Positions 39,957 through 49,799 of a DNA stretch of 64,000 bases are shown in pieces. Positions within the stretch are counted from its first letter, which is position 1; each line of letters opens with the position of its first letter. Source of the DNA: Methanobrevibacter sp. TMH8 (GTDB taxonomy: Archaea; Methanobacteriota; Methanobacteria; Methanobacteriales; Methanobacteriaceae); the NCBI RefSeq assembly GCF_020148105.1, contig NZ_JAHLZE010000024.1, forward strand, positions 1 through 64,000, in the 5' to 3' direction. The position numbers and the translations under genes are program-made. The notes under the pieces are model-generated. The model searched no databases. It had not been told where the DNA came from and was given only the letters and a program-made list of their open reading frames with translations.

Positions 39957-41849
39957 ATGGAAATCTTAAAAAATAAATTTTCAAGTAAAATGATCCTTAT
40001 CATATTCATATTATTCTTATTATCAATTACAATATCAACAGTAAATGCAGCAGAAAAAAACATAACAAGCAGTGATAATTTAGGCCAAACTATAGCAAAT
40101 GCATCAAATGGAGATACAATAAACTTAGATGAAGGAAATTACACAAATAATGTGACAGGAATAAACATAAACAAAAACTTAACTATGGTGGGGAAAAACA
40201 AAGAAACTACAATAATAGATGCACAAAAAATAGCAAATATATTCACTCTAACAACAGGCAATACTCTCACTTTAATAAACATCACATTAATCAATGGAAT
40301 AAGGGTTACTAGTGGTGGGGCAATTGAGACTCAAACTGGAACAACACTAAATATAAACAATTGTATATTCACCAATAACAGAGCAGGAAATGCTGGTGGA
40401 GCAATTGATAGTGCAGGTATACTTAACATAGCTAATTCTACTTTTAATAACAGTAGAGCTGATAGTTGGGGAGGAGCCATCTATCAGACCGGTACAAATC
40501 TTACTATAATTAATTCTACTTTCACCAACACAATAGGTCGCCTTGGTGGTGTAATCTTCAATTCTAATGCAAAACTAATTGTAATCAACTCTACTTTCAC
40601 CAACAATACAGGAACGATTGGTGGTGCAATTGATACTTTCGCTCCAAATCCTACTATAGTTAACTGTACTTTTAACAATAATACTGGAACTAGTGGTGGC
40701 GCAATCAATAATAATGGTGCAAACCCCATTATAGTTAATTGTACTTTCAACAACAACAATGCAACTATTGGTGGAGCAATTTACAACAATGTAGGTGGTG
40801 TTAATTCTACTATCAGTAACTCTACATTTACAGAGAATAATGCAACTAATGGTGGAGCAATCTACAATATTGGTGTTAATTGTACTGTGAATAATTCCAA
40901 TTTTACAAGTAATCAAGCTAGTAATTATGGAGGAGGAATATTTAACAATGGTAGTATGCTAGTCACTGGTAATTTAATGGCAGATAATATTGCGAATGTT
41001 TTAGGTAACGAAATCTATAATAATGGTACAATGGGGATTTTAAACCTAACATACCTTAATAACTCAACAATAACTGTTGATAAAAATAGTGATGTTATTT
41101 TGTACGCTACTTTAACTGATGATATGGGTAATTCTGTTACAGGTCAAAATATAAGTTTTTATGTTAATGGAATATTTATAGGTGAAGTAGAAGCTATTGA
41201 AGGAAATGTAAACATAACATACCTTGCTAACCAAAGCACTGGTATTATTCCTGTTACTGGTAATTATGCAGGTCATGAAGGATTCGACATTATCACAAAA
41301 AACGGCCAACTATTAATTGTAGCTAATACCACAGTTAATAGTGAAATTACATTGGACAAAAATGAATACCAAATTAATGAAACAGTACATGGTAAAATCA
41401 CTATTACTAATACAGACAATAATACTGCGACTAATGTAACAACTAGAGTACTTTTCCCTTTTGGTTTTGTTTTAAATCCTATTAGTGTGGTTGTTTCTCA
41501 TGGAATTTTTGATCCAAATACTAATATTTGGACTATTGGAAATTTAGCTCCAGGAGAAGTAGCAACAATAACATTCACAGGAAAATTCACAACACCAGGA
41601 GAACACACAATCTCAATCGAAACCACAGGAGAGAACTTCGAAATAAGCACAGATTCAGCTTCTACATTTGTAGAAGAAGAACCAGAACCACCAATTCCAC
41701 CAAAACCTCAACCAGAACCAGAAGAACAAGAAAAAATAAATGAAAACAATGAAATAGCTACAGCTGTTATGAAAGAAACAGGAACCCCAATATTAGCTAT
41801 CTTAATCGTGTTATTAAGCAGTTTAGGCCTAGTTTATAGGAAAAAATAA
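39957..41849 (+). CDS. Adhesin-like protein 2 (beta-helix, DUF11-like domain, C-terminal anchor)
   Basis: This 630-residue surface protein has a signal peptide (about 1-31). A beta-helix built of NNTGTxGGAINN-type rungs follows (about 60-360), then an Ig-like segment with SFYVNGIFIGEV. A DUF11-like domain includes SHGIFDPNTNIWTIGNLAPG. The Pro/Glu-rich linker leads to AVMKETGTPILAILIVLL and a final RKK. It is a close paralog of ALP3 in the N-terminus and the DUF11 domain. A strong AAAGGGGGGTG binding site precedes the ATG. Confidence 0.88.
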   Translation: MEILKNKFSSKMILIIFILFLLSITISTVNAAEKNITSSDNLGQTIANASNGDTINLDEGNYTNNVTGININKNLTMVGKNKETTIIDAQKIANIFTLTTGNTLTLINITLINGIRVTSGGAIETQTGTTLNINNCIFTNNRAGNAGGAIDSAGILNIANSTFNNSRADSWGGAIYQTGTNLTIINSTFTNTIGRLGGVIFNSNAKLIVINSTFTNNTGTIGGAIDTFAPNPTIVNCTFNNNTGTSGGAINNNGANPIIVNCTFNNNNATIGGAIYNNVGGVNSTISNSTFTENNATNGGAIYNIGVNCTVNNSNFTSNQASNYGGGIFNNGSMLVTGNLMADNIANVLGNEIYNNGTMGILNLTYLNNSTITVDKNSDVILYATLTDDMGNSVTGQNISFYVNGIFIGEVEAIEGNVNITYLANQSTGIIPVTGNYAGHEGFDIITKNGQLLIVANTTVNSEITLDKNEYQINETVHGKITITNTDNNTATNVTTRVLFPFGFVLNPISVVVSHGIFDPNTNIWTIGNLAPGEVATITFTGKFTTPGEHTISIETTGENFEISTDSASTFVEEEPEPPIPPKPQPEPEEQEKINENNEIATAVMKETGTPILAILIVLLSSLGLVYRKK

Positions 41850-41863
41850 TATAAATGTTTTTT

Positions 41864-41900
41864 AGGGATGATTATTTTTTACATCCTTTTATTTTTTTAT
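41864..41900 (+). terminator. ALP2 terminator
   Basis: AGGGATG and CATCCTT form a 7-bp stem (one G-U pair) around an AT loop, followed by TTTATTTTTTT. Confidence 0.65.
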
Positions 41901-41944
41901 TTTATCAATAGTAATATTAATTATTATAGTTTAGTTTTAGGAAA

Positions 41945-42060
41945 GAATATTTAAAAACTTCTTTTATCTTGTTAATTTGATAAAATTCATTTTTTTAACA
42001 ATTAAGCAAATTTTCGCTTAAATTATTAATAATTCTTTATATTTTTGTGTTATTTATAAA
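41945..42060 (-). repeat. R1a relic between ALP2 and ALP3
   Basis: The minus strand reads MNFIKLTR, stop, KKFLNI. It is followed upstream by CGCTTAAATTATTAATAATT, which also occurs next to the relics at 31580-31620. It is not placed before a minus-strand gene here. The rest of the gap 41900-42430 is AT-rich and gene-free. Confidence 0.6.
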
Positions 42061-42430
42061 TTTTTTAAATATTTTTTAGGTCTCTTATTATTTTTCAACA
42101 AATATTAAAAAATCTCTATTAATAATATAATGGCCTATAATTACTATTCTATTATAAATGATATTAATAACATATTATGAGTAATAATATATTAATAATA
42201 TTTTAATTAGATCATTTTAGTATTAATAATAATAAATAATCTATAAATATATATTAATGTATGAATACTTAATACATTAATAAAATAAGTTATTTAGTTT
42301 TAATAGTTTGAAAAATTTTTAATGGATACGAATGATTTAAATATTAGAAATAGTAAAAATAATATTTGGCATTTATAATTATTAAATGACTAATTTATAT
42401 AATATTGAACTATAAAGGAGGTGGAAAACA

Positions 42431-44419
42431 ATGAAAATTTTAAAAAATAATTTAGCTAATAGAATAATCCTTATCATATCATTATTATTTTTGTTATCAG
42501 TTTCTTTATCTGTAGTTAATGCAGCAGAGACCAATATAACAAGTGATGATAATTTAGGTAAAACTATATCCAATGCAACTAATGGAGATACAATAAACCT
42601 AGATAATGGAACATATAACACTAACGTGACTAACATAACAATAAATAAAAACCTAACAATAATCGGAAAGGGAGCAAATAATACCATAATAGATGCACAA
42701 AAAACTGGAAGAATATTCAACATTGAAAAAGGGAACACCGTAAAATTAATAAACCTCACTCTAACCAACGGACAAATTATAGGATCCGGTGGAGCAATTT
42801 ACAACAATGGTACATTAATATTAATTGATTGTATATTTAGCAACAATAACCTAACAGGTTCTTATAATGCTGGAGCAATTTACAACAATGGTACTTTAAA
42901 TATTACTGATTCTAAATTCAATAACAACACAGCTTATTATGGTGGAGCAATCTATAGTAATGTAAATAGTAAAATGATAATTAAAAACTCTGAATTCACT
43001 AACAATACGGCCATTTCTGCAGGAGGAGCTATAGATTCTGAAAGGGGAGCATCATTCGATATTAATAATTCTAATTTCATTAATAATAAAGCAGCATCTC
43101 AAGGAGGAGCTATATTTGCACAAGACGAGTGGAATGAATCATATAACAATATAACTAACTCCAAATTTATCAACAATATAGCAAATGGAATTGGTGGAGC
43201 TTGTTCAATTAATGGTCAAAATAATTTTACTATTAAAAATTCAACTTTCATTAATAATACAGCAAATAATAATGGAGGGGCAATAGAAGATTTTTTCAAT
43301 GATGGCCTCAGGATAATTGATTCAACTTTCATTAATAATACAGCAAATAATAATGGAGGAGCTATAAATTGTTATTCAATAACAAATATAACTAACTCTA
43401 ATTTTATCAATAATACAGCAAATAATAATGGAGGAGCTATTTATAACACTTATTATAAGATGAATGTTATTGATTCTTATTTCAATGGTAACAAGGCCAT
43501 TATAGGAGGAAGCATATTTAATAATGGTAATATGTCAGTTTCTGGTAATATCATGATTAATAATATTGCTGAGTTAGGTAAAATGATATATAACAATGGA
43601 AATATAGGTGTTTTAAATCTAACTTATCTCAACAATAAAACAATAATTGTAAATAATAATACATATGTTATATTAAATGCTACATTAACTGATGATATGG
43701 GAAATACAATTACTGGGCAAAATATATCTTTCTATGTTAATGGAACATTTATTGATAATCAAACAGCTACCGAAGGATTAGCAAACATAACATTCAAAGT
43801 TAACCATGGAAAAGGAATAGTTATAATTGCAGGAGAGTATGCTGGGAGTGCGACATTTAGTAATGTTATCTTATACGGCCATCTGTTAATTGTTGATAAT
43901 ACCACAATAAATAATTCTATTAATTTAGATAAAAATGAATATTTAGTTAATGATACAGTTAATGGGATTGTTAGTATTATTAATAATGGTTCTGAGATAG
44001 CATATGATGTTAAAGTTAAAATTAACCTGCCTCCAGAATTTAATCTAAACAATTTCACTGTTTCACATGGTTACTATGATCCTAATACTAATATTTGGCA
44101 TATTGGTAATTTAAACATCAATGAAGAAGCAACAATGAATTTCACAGGTAAATTCAAAAAAGCAGGCACATATATAGTAGACATCATAAGCAGTGGTGAA
44201 AATTTCAACACAACAACAGATCTAGATACAGCATTAGTTAAACAAAATACAACTCCCCCAATTCCTCCTATACCACCAAAACCTACTCCAAAGCCATCCA
44301 ATGATACAAATAACAATCCAGCAGCAAGTGCTACTATGAAAACTACAGGAATACCAATAAACTTAATATTATTAGTACTTTTAAGTTGTTTAGGAATAAT
44401 CATTAGGAAAAAACAATGA
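42431..44419 (+). CDS. Adhesin-like protein 3 (beta-helix, DUF11-like domain, C-terminal anchor)
   Basis: This is a 662-residue surface protein. A signal peptide (about 1-31) is followed by a beta-helix in which FINNTANNNGGAI recurs several times (about residues 245-345). An Ig-like part (SFYVNGTFIDNQ) precedes a DUF11-like domain (SHGYYDPNTNIWHIGNLNIN). A Pro-rich linker leads to TMKTTGIPINLILLVLL and RKKQ. N-terminus and DUF11 resemble ALP2, while the last 100 bases and the terminator are nearly identical to ALP1, so it appears to be a mosaic. A strong AAAGGAGGTGG binding site is present. Confidence 0.88.
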   Translation: MKILKNNLANRIILIISLLFLLSVSLSVVNAAETNITSDDNLGKTISNATNGDTINLDNGTYNTNVTNITINKNLTIIGKGANNTIIDAQKTGRIFNIEKGNTVKLINLTLTNGQIIGSGGAIYNNGTLILIDCIFSNNNLTGSYNAGAIYNNGTLNITDSKFNNNTAYYGGAIYSNVNSKMIIKNSEFTNNTAISAGGAIDSERGASFDINNSNFINNKAASQGGAIFAQDEWNESYNNITNSKFINNIANGIGGACSINGQNNFTIKNSTFINNTANNNGGAIEDFFNDGLRIIDSTFINNTANNNGGAINCYSITNITNSNFINNTANNNGGAIYNTYYKMNVIDSYFNGNKAIIGGSIFNNGNMSVSGNIMINNIAELGKMIYNNGNIGVLNLTYLNNKTIIVNNNTYVILNATLTDDMGNTITGQNISFYVNGTFIDNQTATEGLANITFKVNHGKGIVIIAGEYAGSATFSNVILYGHLLIVDNTTINNSINLDKNEYLVNDTVNGIVSIINNGSEIAYDVKVKINLPPEFNLNNFTVSHGYYDPNTNIWHIGNLNINEEATMNFTGKFKKAGTYIVDIISSGENFNTTTDLDTALVKQNTTPPIPPIPPKPTPKPSNDTNNNPAASATMKTTGIPINLILLVLLSCLGIIIRKKQ

Positions 44420-44435
44420 AACAAAATTATTAAAA

Positions 44436-44475
44436 AGGATAAATAATTATTTATCCTCATTTTCTTTTTTAATAT
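44436..44475 (+). terminator. ALP3 terminator
   Basis: GGATAAATAATTATTTATCC followed by CATTTTCTTTTTT is the same hairpin and U tract as after ALP1. Confidence 0.8.
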
Positions 44476-44558
44476 AATCTATAATTTAATTTTAAAATTC
44501 GTATTTATTTAAAATAAAAATTCAAGTTAAGTAAAAATAAATTAAAATCACCTTAAAC

Positions 44559-45344
44559 TTAGCTTTCTATATTTAAAAGTAGTTGTATAATCTTAAATCC
44601 TTTTGTTGTAAGCATGTATTCTTTATGATTCTGTTTTTGAAATATTAAATCACTTTTTAGTAGCTTATTTATATGAAAAATCAAATTTCCTCCTCTCAAG
44701 TCAGTTAAATTAGAAAGAGCTGAAAAACTTTGAGGTTCAATAGCTATGGATTTTAATATCTTTAATCGTTTTTCATGAGATATGGAGTTTAAAACATTTT
44801 GAACTAAGTATTTTTCATCTATATCTGAAATTTTTTTTTCATCTTCATCTTTTTGATTATCATAAATTTTCACTGATTTTATTAGTGCAACATGATTTTC
44901 AAAGATATTAGAAACTTCATCAAAACATTGGTCACATTCATCTTTTTGTTTATTTTCTTTAATTTTTTCAAATTCATCATAACTTTTGCTTATTTTTTCA
45001 TTTGATATATTATCAGGGTTTAAATCATCTGTATGTTTCTTTAAATATTTTTTAAAAATATTTTTACACTGATTTCTCATATCACAGGGGTTTACCATTC
45101 TTTGTTCTAATTCAGGATCAATTTTATCGATCATATATCCATTCATAGAATTTATAAACTCATTTTTAAGATTTGTGTACATAAAACTTAAATGTTCTTC
45201 ATTTGAGTTTTCTGTCATTTTTTTAATATCATTTTGAATATCTTTAACCATATTTTTGATTTCAGATATTGTATCTTTATTATAATCATTATTTTCATTA
45301 TTAATTTTTTGAAAATCTTTTTTAGAAGTTTGTTTTTGCTTCAT
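44559..45344 (-). CDS. Cytoplasmic protein with C-terminal ArsR-like winged HTH
   Basis: This is a 261-residue protein. The N-terminal 180 residues are charged helical sequence with Cys pairs (PCDMRNQC, CDQC) and no recognised domain. The C-terminal winged helix reads SISHEKRLKILKSIAIEPQS, SALSNLTDLRGGNLIFHINK and YMLTTKGFKIIQLL. It is probably a ligand-responsive or self-interacting transcription regulator. I use ATG 45344 with GGGGTTG upstream; the frame extends to 45386 without a binding site. It is convergent with ALP3 and may regulate nearby surface genes. Confidence 0.75.
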   Translation of the reverse strand: MKQKQTSKKDFQKINNENNDYNKDTISEIKNMVKDIQNDIKKMTENSNEEHLSFMYTNLKNEFINSMNGYMIDKIDPELEQRMVNPCDMRNQCKNIFKKYLKKHTDDLNPDNISNEKISKSYDEFEKIKENKQKDECDQCFDEVSNIFENHVALIKSVKIYDNQKDEDEKKISDIDEKYLVQNVLNSISHEKRLKILKSIAIEPQSFSALSNLTDLRGGNLIFHINKLLKSDLIFQKQNHKEYMLTTKGFKIIQLLLNIES

Positions 45345-45604
45345 TTTACAACCCCATATTATATTTAATAATAAAATCCAAATCAAGTATTTCCTTAATT
45401 TTAATCAGTACAACTAAATCATTAATCATGGGAAAATTTTTAGTTATATAACTATAGTTAAGTATATTTTTATGACGAAAAAGTATATATTTATATCTAT
45501 TCTATAATTTATATTGTAGAACATTTAAAATTTTCCTAAAAATTTAAAAATCTTTTAAGATTTTAATTGTTCAAAAAAAAATATTGTAAAATATAGGTGA
45601 AAAA

Positions 45605-45844
45605 ATGTCTGTAAGAGAAGAAATTCATGAGCAAATTGTTGGAGCATTAGAAGGAGCTAAATTTCCTATTAAAACACCAGAAGAACTATTTGATGCATTG
45701 CCAGATGGTGCAAATACAACATGTAGATCAGGAGATGTTGTTTTAAAAGCTTCTGATGCTGGAGAAGTTTTAACTTCCGATGATTTTCCATTTGAATCTG
45801 CTGAAAGTGTTGCAACAACAATTGTAAACAAAGCAGGACTCTAA
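45605..45844 (+). CDS. MTH865-family protein
   Basis: This small 79-residue acidic protein matches the Methanobacteriales family named after MTH865. SVREEIHEQIVGALEGAKFP, TPEELFDALPDG, CRSGDVVLKASDAGEVLTSD and FPFESAESVATTIVNKAGL span its whole length. The family has an EF-hand-like helical fold and no known function. A TATAGGTGA binding site precedes the ATG. T-rich sequence (45855-45892) after the stop is a probable terminator. Confidence 0.88.
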   Translation: MSVREEIHEQIVGALEGAKFPIKTPEELFDALPDGANTTCRSGDVVLKASDAGEVLTSDDFPFESAESVATTIVNKAGL

Positions 45845-46153
45845 TTATTAAATAAAATTTTTTTTATTTTTTATTTTTTATTTTTTCAATATTATATTAA
45901 TTATTAAGCTTAAAAATAATTATTTAATGTTTATATTGGATATATCACATGGAATATCATAAATTTAGTTTTTCTAGTGATATATTTCTACAAACCAATT
46001 AACACTCCAAAAATTAAAAAATAAGATTATCAACAGTTAATTTAGTAAATAGTAATAGGTTAGATGGTTATTTTAGTGATTAAAAATTTTCATAAGGTTA
46101 ATATAAATTAATTTTTATTTTTATAAGTTTATTTTTTATATAAATCATATTTC

Positions 46154-46609
46154 TTAAAATCCTTGACTTAAAAACGTATATAATAGCCAGACAATAATAA
46201 CTCCTATAAATAACAACTGTTTCCATGCTCTACTAGGTTTATCTTCAATTGCATAAGACATATATTTTATTGCAGATAATGGTTCTTTTGGCATCCGTTC
46301 CTTCGGCAATTCTTGTGAAAAACTGTGAAAATAATTCTGAATTAAAGTCATACCAATCATAAAACCAGTTGCAAAACTTAAAAATTGCATTTTACCAGAT
46401 ACCACAAGTAAAATCAAAAGAATAGCCATAAAAATAAGAAAACCAATATCTTCAATATTAGTTGCACCAGTTTTACCATCATATGCACTATCTAACAATT
46501 TCTTCCTACTATCATATTTCACAAAAAAGAAAAAACAAAATTTAATCAAAGAATAAATCATGTAAATTACTAATAAAACCTCTAAAACTAACAATACTGT
46601 AATTTCCAT
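46154..46609 (-). CDS. Integral membrane protein of unknown function
   Basis: This 151-residue protein has about four transmembrane helices: residues 3-28 (VLLVLEVLLVIYMIYSLIKF region), about 55-72, 76-95, and 128-147. A central basic loop contains KERMPKEPLSAIKYMSYAIE. GGGATGA precedes the start. No family is recognised. The downstream gap (45893-46153) is gene-free. Confidence 0.65.
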   Translation of the reverse strand: MEITVLLVLEVLLVIYMIYSLIKFCFFFFVKYDSRKKLLDSAYDGKTGATNIEDIGFLIFMAILLILLVVSGKMQFLSFATGFMIGMTLIQNYFHSFSQELPKERMPKEPLSAIKYMSYAIEDKPSRAWKQLLFIGVIIVWLLYTFLSQGF

Positions 46610-46718
46610 CTGAAATCATCCCTCACAGAAAATATCCCTATAAATAATATGTTTTTTATTAAACTTAAAACTAATGATTATTATTCCTAATTTCAAAAAA
46701 AATAATCCCAAGACCCAT

Positions 46719-46743
46719 TGCTCAAATCCCTTCAAGTACGTTG
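46719..46743 (+). repeat. tRNA-Arg(CCU) 3'-end relic B
   Basis: TGCTCAAATCCCTTCAAGTA plus CGTTG matches 20 of 25 bases of tRNA-Arg(CCU) 23119-23143, in the same orientation. It is probably the scar of an attachment site. Confidence 0.6.
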
Positions 46744-46744
46744 T

Positions 46745-47095
46745 TTATTTTATTTCTTCCCCTAATATTATTTTGGGCATAGTTGTTAGGCATCTGTGAA
46801 ATCTTTTGATGAAATTTTTTTCATAAGCTAGTTTACAAATTTTACCATGTACCTCTTCATTCTCTAACTCCCAATATAAAACATAGGTTATTTTTCCCAC
46901 TTTCCGTGTTAACCTTATTGGAGTTTCGCCATTTATTACAGCTTCAAAATCTTTTTGCCTATGTGTTCTTTTAATATATTTAACATCTTTAACACCAGAA
47001 CAAGAACGATAAAAATCACCAACTTCTTTAATTAACTCTTCAAACTCTTCTTCTTTATTAGTTTTAACTTCATATATACAGATTTCATAAAACAT
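46745..47095 (-). CDS. Small protein, possibly a dimeric alpha-beta barrel (ABM-like)
   Basis: This 116-residue protein opens with YEICIYEVKTNKEEEFEELI and closes with the strand KITYVLYWELENEE and a C-terminal helix. That beta-alpha-beta order and the Y-E-x-x-x-Y-E-V-K start resemble antibiotic-biosynthesis-monooxygenase-like ferredoxin folds. No catalytic residue can be assigned. GGGTGATTGA gives a good ribosome binding site. It lies between tRNA relics B and A. Confidence 0.6.
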   Translation of the reverse strand: MFYEICIYEVKTNKEEEFEELIKEVGDFYRSCSGVKDVKYIKRTHRQKDFEAVINGETPIRLTRKVGKITYVLYWELENEEVHGKICKLAYEKNFIKRFHRCLTTMPKIILGEEIK

Positions 47096-47315
47096 TCAAT
47101 CACCCTATATTTAAAATACTTAATATATGATTTAACGTTTAAACATTAATAATTAACTATATAATTTACAAGAAAGTATTTTAAATAGATTAAATAGAAT
47201 ATATAAGAGAATTGTTATACTTTTTTAATAACCATGATAGTTAAGATTAACAAATTTGATACTTTATAATTATTATGGAAATAAAAAAACAATTTATAAA
47301 AATTATGAGGAAAAT

Positions 47316-47471
47316 ATGAAAATTTGTCCAAGATGTGGATCAAAAAATGTTGATTGGTTTGATCCTCAGGATTCAGCAGTTTGGGAATGTAAAGATTGTA
47401 ACTATACTGGAACTATTATTGAAAAAAATAAAAAAAACCTGAATAAAATAAAAATAATCAGGCACCTATAA
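47316..47471 (+). CDS. Small zinc-ribbon protein
   Basis: This 51-residue protein has one zinc ribbon, CPRCGSKN...CKDCNYTG, with four Cys ligands, then a Lys/Asn tail. I start at ATG 47316 with GAGG upstream; the frame runs back to 47256 without a binding site. The last 35 bases (AATAAAATAAAAATAATCAG and flanks) are repeated at 51177-51215, where the rest of the gene is absent. Such ribbons are often nucleic-acid-binding accessory proteins. Confidence 0.72.
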   Translation: MKICPRCGSKNVDWFDPQDSAVWECKDCNYTGTIIEKNKKNLNKIKIIRHL

Positions 47472-47570
47472 TAAAAAAAACAGCGAAAGGAATAAAAAGA
47501 TTTATATTTTTTAAATAGACTGTTAAATTTAAATATAACTACCAATATATTATTAGTAGGAGAATATAAT

Positions 47571-47798
47571 ATGACTGTTACAACTAAAATATATGAAAAC
47601 AACCAAACAGCAATACCTTCTGAAATAAGGAAAAAATTCAATATAGGAAAAAATGACTTAGTAGAATGGTCTATTAATGAAAAAGGAGAACCTACAATAA
47701 AATTCAGGAAAAAAACCAGTTTCAAAGACATTAGAGGTAAAGGAAAATTAGATTATAAAACCAACTCTGTAGATTTGAAAAAGGAGCTGTATAAGTGA
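47571..47798 (+). CDS. AbrB/VapB-type antitoxin
   Basis: This 75-residue protein has a swapped-hairpin AbrB domain, TVTTKIYENNQTAIPSEIRK followed by FNIGKNDLVEWSINEKGEP. A C-terminal tail would bind the toxin. It precedes the PIN gene with a 4-base GTGA overlap, the standard antitoxin-toxin arrangement. It probably autoregulates the operon. TAGGAGAATATA before the ATG is the ribosome binding site. Confidence 0.88.
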   Translation: MTVTTKIYENNQTAIPSEIRKKFNIGKNDLVEWSINEKGEPTIKFRKKTSFKDIRGKGKLDYKTNSVDLKKELYK

Positions 47799-48193
47799 AA
47801 ATATTCTTAGATAGTTCTTTTTTAATAGCTTATGTAATTGAAACTGATGAGAATAACAAATTAGCCTATAAACTAGAAAATCAAGGCATATTTGACAATG
47901 AGTGTTATATAAGCAATCTTATAATAAATGAAATAGTCACAGTTATAGGAAATAAAATCAATGTAAATTTAGCTATTGATACATATAATGCTATTAAAGA
48001 TAATTGTACCATTATCAATGAATATAATATGCCAAATTTTAATGATAGTGTAATAAACACATATAAAAAATATAATACTAAATTATCATTTACAGATTGC
48101 GCCATACTTGAAATAATGAAAGAACATAAAATAAAAAAATTAGTGTCCTTTGATAAATACTTTGATAGAACAAATATAGAAAGAATACACTAA
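47795..48193 (+). CDS. VapC-like PIN-domain toxin
   Basis: This 132-residue PIN RNase has the acidic residues in place: Asp in KIFLDSSFLIAYV, Glu in IINEIVTVIG, Asp in SFTDCAILEIM, and Asp in LVSFDKYFDRT. The start is a GTG overlapping the antitoxin stop. Toxins of this family cut specific tRNA or rRNA sites; the target here is unknown. The pair lies between relics B and A of the tRNA-Arg end. Confidence 0.9.
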   Translation: MKIFLDSSFLIAYVIETDENNKLAYKLENQGIFDNECYISNLIINEIVTVIGNKINVNLAIDTYNAIKDNCTIINEYNMPNFNDSVINTYKKYNTKLSFTDCAILEIMKEHKIKKLVSFDKYFDRTNIERIH

Positions 48194-48245
48194 AAACTTT
48201 AAAATTATCTTTAAAACTCATAAAAATGTTAATCCTAATATCAAA

Positions 48246-48270
48246 GGTTTAAATCTCTCCAAGTCCGTTT
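48246..48270 (+). repeat. tRNA-Arg(CCU) 3'-end relic A
   Basis: GGTTTAAATCTCTCCAAGTC plus CGTTT matches 23 of 25 bases of tRNA 23119-23143. It is preceded by ATCAAA where the tRNA has ATCGAG, a change shared with relics C and F. This is the best-preserved copy. Confidence 0.75.
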
Positions 48271-48390
48271 TTCAACAATTACTGTGAATATTACTTTTCA
48301 TTGACTAGGAAAAATTACTATAATAATTATATTCAATATAATTATAAATAGAAAATAATTATTGACATGAAAATATATTAAGGTGATATA

Positions 48391-48777
48391 ATGAAGTTAC
48401 ACAAAGTAAAATCAACAAGAGCTAACAATTTTAGTGATGATATTGCAAAAATTATTGATTTATGGCAAGAAAGTATTATGAGTAATGAAAACTATACTGG
48501 TAATTGGTATGGTGTTTATCATGAATATGAAAGTGATTTTAAAGGAGATTATACCTTAAGTATTTGTAATGAGGATATTTCAAGTAATAAAGATAATATA
48601 ATAATCGATGATAAACAAAAATATGAAACTTTTGAAGTAAAATCTAGAGACGATCTTCCCAAAGTATGGCAAAAGATTTGGGATTTAGAATTAAAAGGAC
48701 AATTGAAAAGAGCATATACAATTGATTATGAAAAATATTCTAAAAATAATATAACAATTCATATTGCATTAAAATAA
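48391..48777 (+). CDS. GyrI-like/Cass2-type effector-binding protein
   Basis: This 128-residue single-domain protein resembles the effector-binding domain of AraC-type regulators without the DNA-binding part. The last portion, YETFEVKSRDDLPKVWQKIW followed by RAYTIDYEKY and ITIHIALK, is typical. An aromatic-rich middle (NWYGVYHEYESDFKGDY) would line the ligand pocket. Cass2 proteins of this fold are known from integron cassettes and bind cationic drugs. Here the gene stands alone between two tRNA relics. AAGGTGATATA precedes the ATG. Confidence 0.78.
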   Translation: MKLHKVKSTRANNFSDDIAKIIDLWQESIMSNENYTGNWYGVYHEYESDFKGDYTLSICNEDISSNKDNIIIDDKQKYETFEVKSRDDLPKVWQKIWDLELKGQLKRAYTIDYEKYSKNNITIHIALK

Positions 48778-48790
48778 AAACAAAAAAAAT

Positions 48791-48832
48791 AATCTTAAAA
48801 TCAAAGGTCCAAAATCCTTCCAAAATCCATTA
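48791..48832 (+). repeat. tRNA-Arg(CCU) 3'-end relic C
   Basis: AATCTTAAAATCAAAGGTCC and the following AAAATCCTTCCAAAATCCAT correspond to the anticodon-arm 3' side through the acceptor end of the tRNA. The AATCTTAA part of the anticodon stem is intact. Confidence 0.65.
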
Positions 48833-49799
48833 ACTTCTTCTAAAATTTCAGACTTATTTTTTAGAATAATCTAAATAAAATCACATATACACATACTATT
48901 TCTAAAACTAGTAAAAATATCTTTTCTTAAAAACATCTGCTTAACTTTAATATCAGATGAAATCACATTATTATATTCTTTTTTTTATGATAAAGAAATC
49001 TCTTCAATACTACTATTTTAAGTTTATCAAATTATGAATTATTACTATTTATTATACTCAGCCCATTGAAAAGAATTATATATTTTAATTTTATCAAAGA
49101 ATCAATATTCAACCATAAAAACACCATTAAAACCTATAGGTCAAGCATTAATAAAAACATTATTCTTATCAAAAATAATAGAAGATAGTAAATCTGATAT
49201 AAGTATTATTACCTTAGATTAATTGTTGAAACATTACAAATATATCTTATTTTGAATATCAACAAAAGTATTAACAGTAGAAACACCAACAACAAAAATT
49301 AAACAAAAAACATATAAGTCTTCTTATAAAACACCACTTACAAATAGTAATAATAAACATATATTTAGACAAACTACATGATAAATGTATCGATCTATTC
49401 ATACACAAAATATAAAAACCCTAAAAAACAATGAACCCACACTTCAAAACAAAAAAATCTTCGAAATTCTAAACTTAAGACCAAAATTCAAAATCCCCAC
49501 AAGTCTGTTTTACAAATTTATAATACAATTTTATTTTATTTTGAATAAAAATTTAACAGATATTTGTTTAATTGATATATTAAGTAAAATTCTCTATTAA
49601 ATTTATTATCAATATATTTGTAAATAAGAGATAAATAATAACTCAAAAAAATAGTTAAAATCCACAAATAAAATCTAATAATCGCCAAAACCTATGCGAA
49701 AAATTTTAAAAAATAAAAAAATAGAAAAAATATAAATGGTAAGTATTTAATATTGATTTAACTAATATATATTATATACTAAGTGTGGATGTTTTTTTT
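48833..49799. other. Gene-poor kilobase with decayed sequence
   Basis: No convincing gene lies between the Cass2-like gene and the TetR gene. The stretch 49080-49380 has the less AT-skewed look of decayed coding sequence but no frame I can identify. A 71-codon frame at 49385-49600 spans a tRNA relic and is unlikely to be real. A TATA-like ATATATATTATATA near 49765 probably serves the TetR gene. Confidence 0.5.
49474..49510 (+). repeat. tRNA-Arg(CCU) 3'-end relic D
   Basis: CTTAAGACCAAAATTCAAAA and CCCCACAAGTCTGTTT align with the tRNA from the anticodon stem to the base run after the discriminator. Confidence 0.6.

Noticed and set aside
43240-43440. CRISPR-like or mobile repeat
   Set aside because: The repeats are codon-phase beta-helix rungs (FINNTANNNGGAI) inside ALP3.
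47402-47731. Minus-strand gene opposite the antitoxin
   Set aside because: It is hydrophobic antisense of the zinc-ribbon and antitoxin genes, which have real motifs and binding sites.
49385-49600. 71-codon plus-strand gene
   Set aside because: It has no binding site, low-complexity composition, and crosses tRNA relic D.
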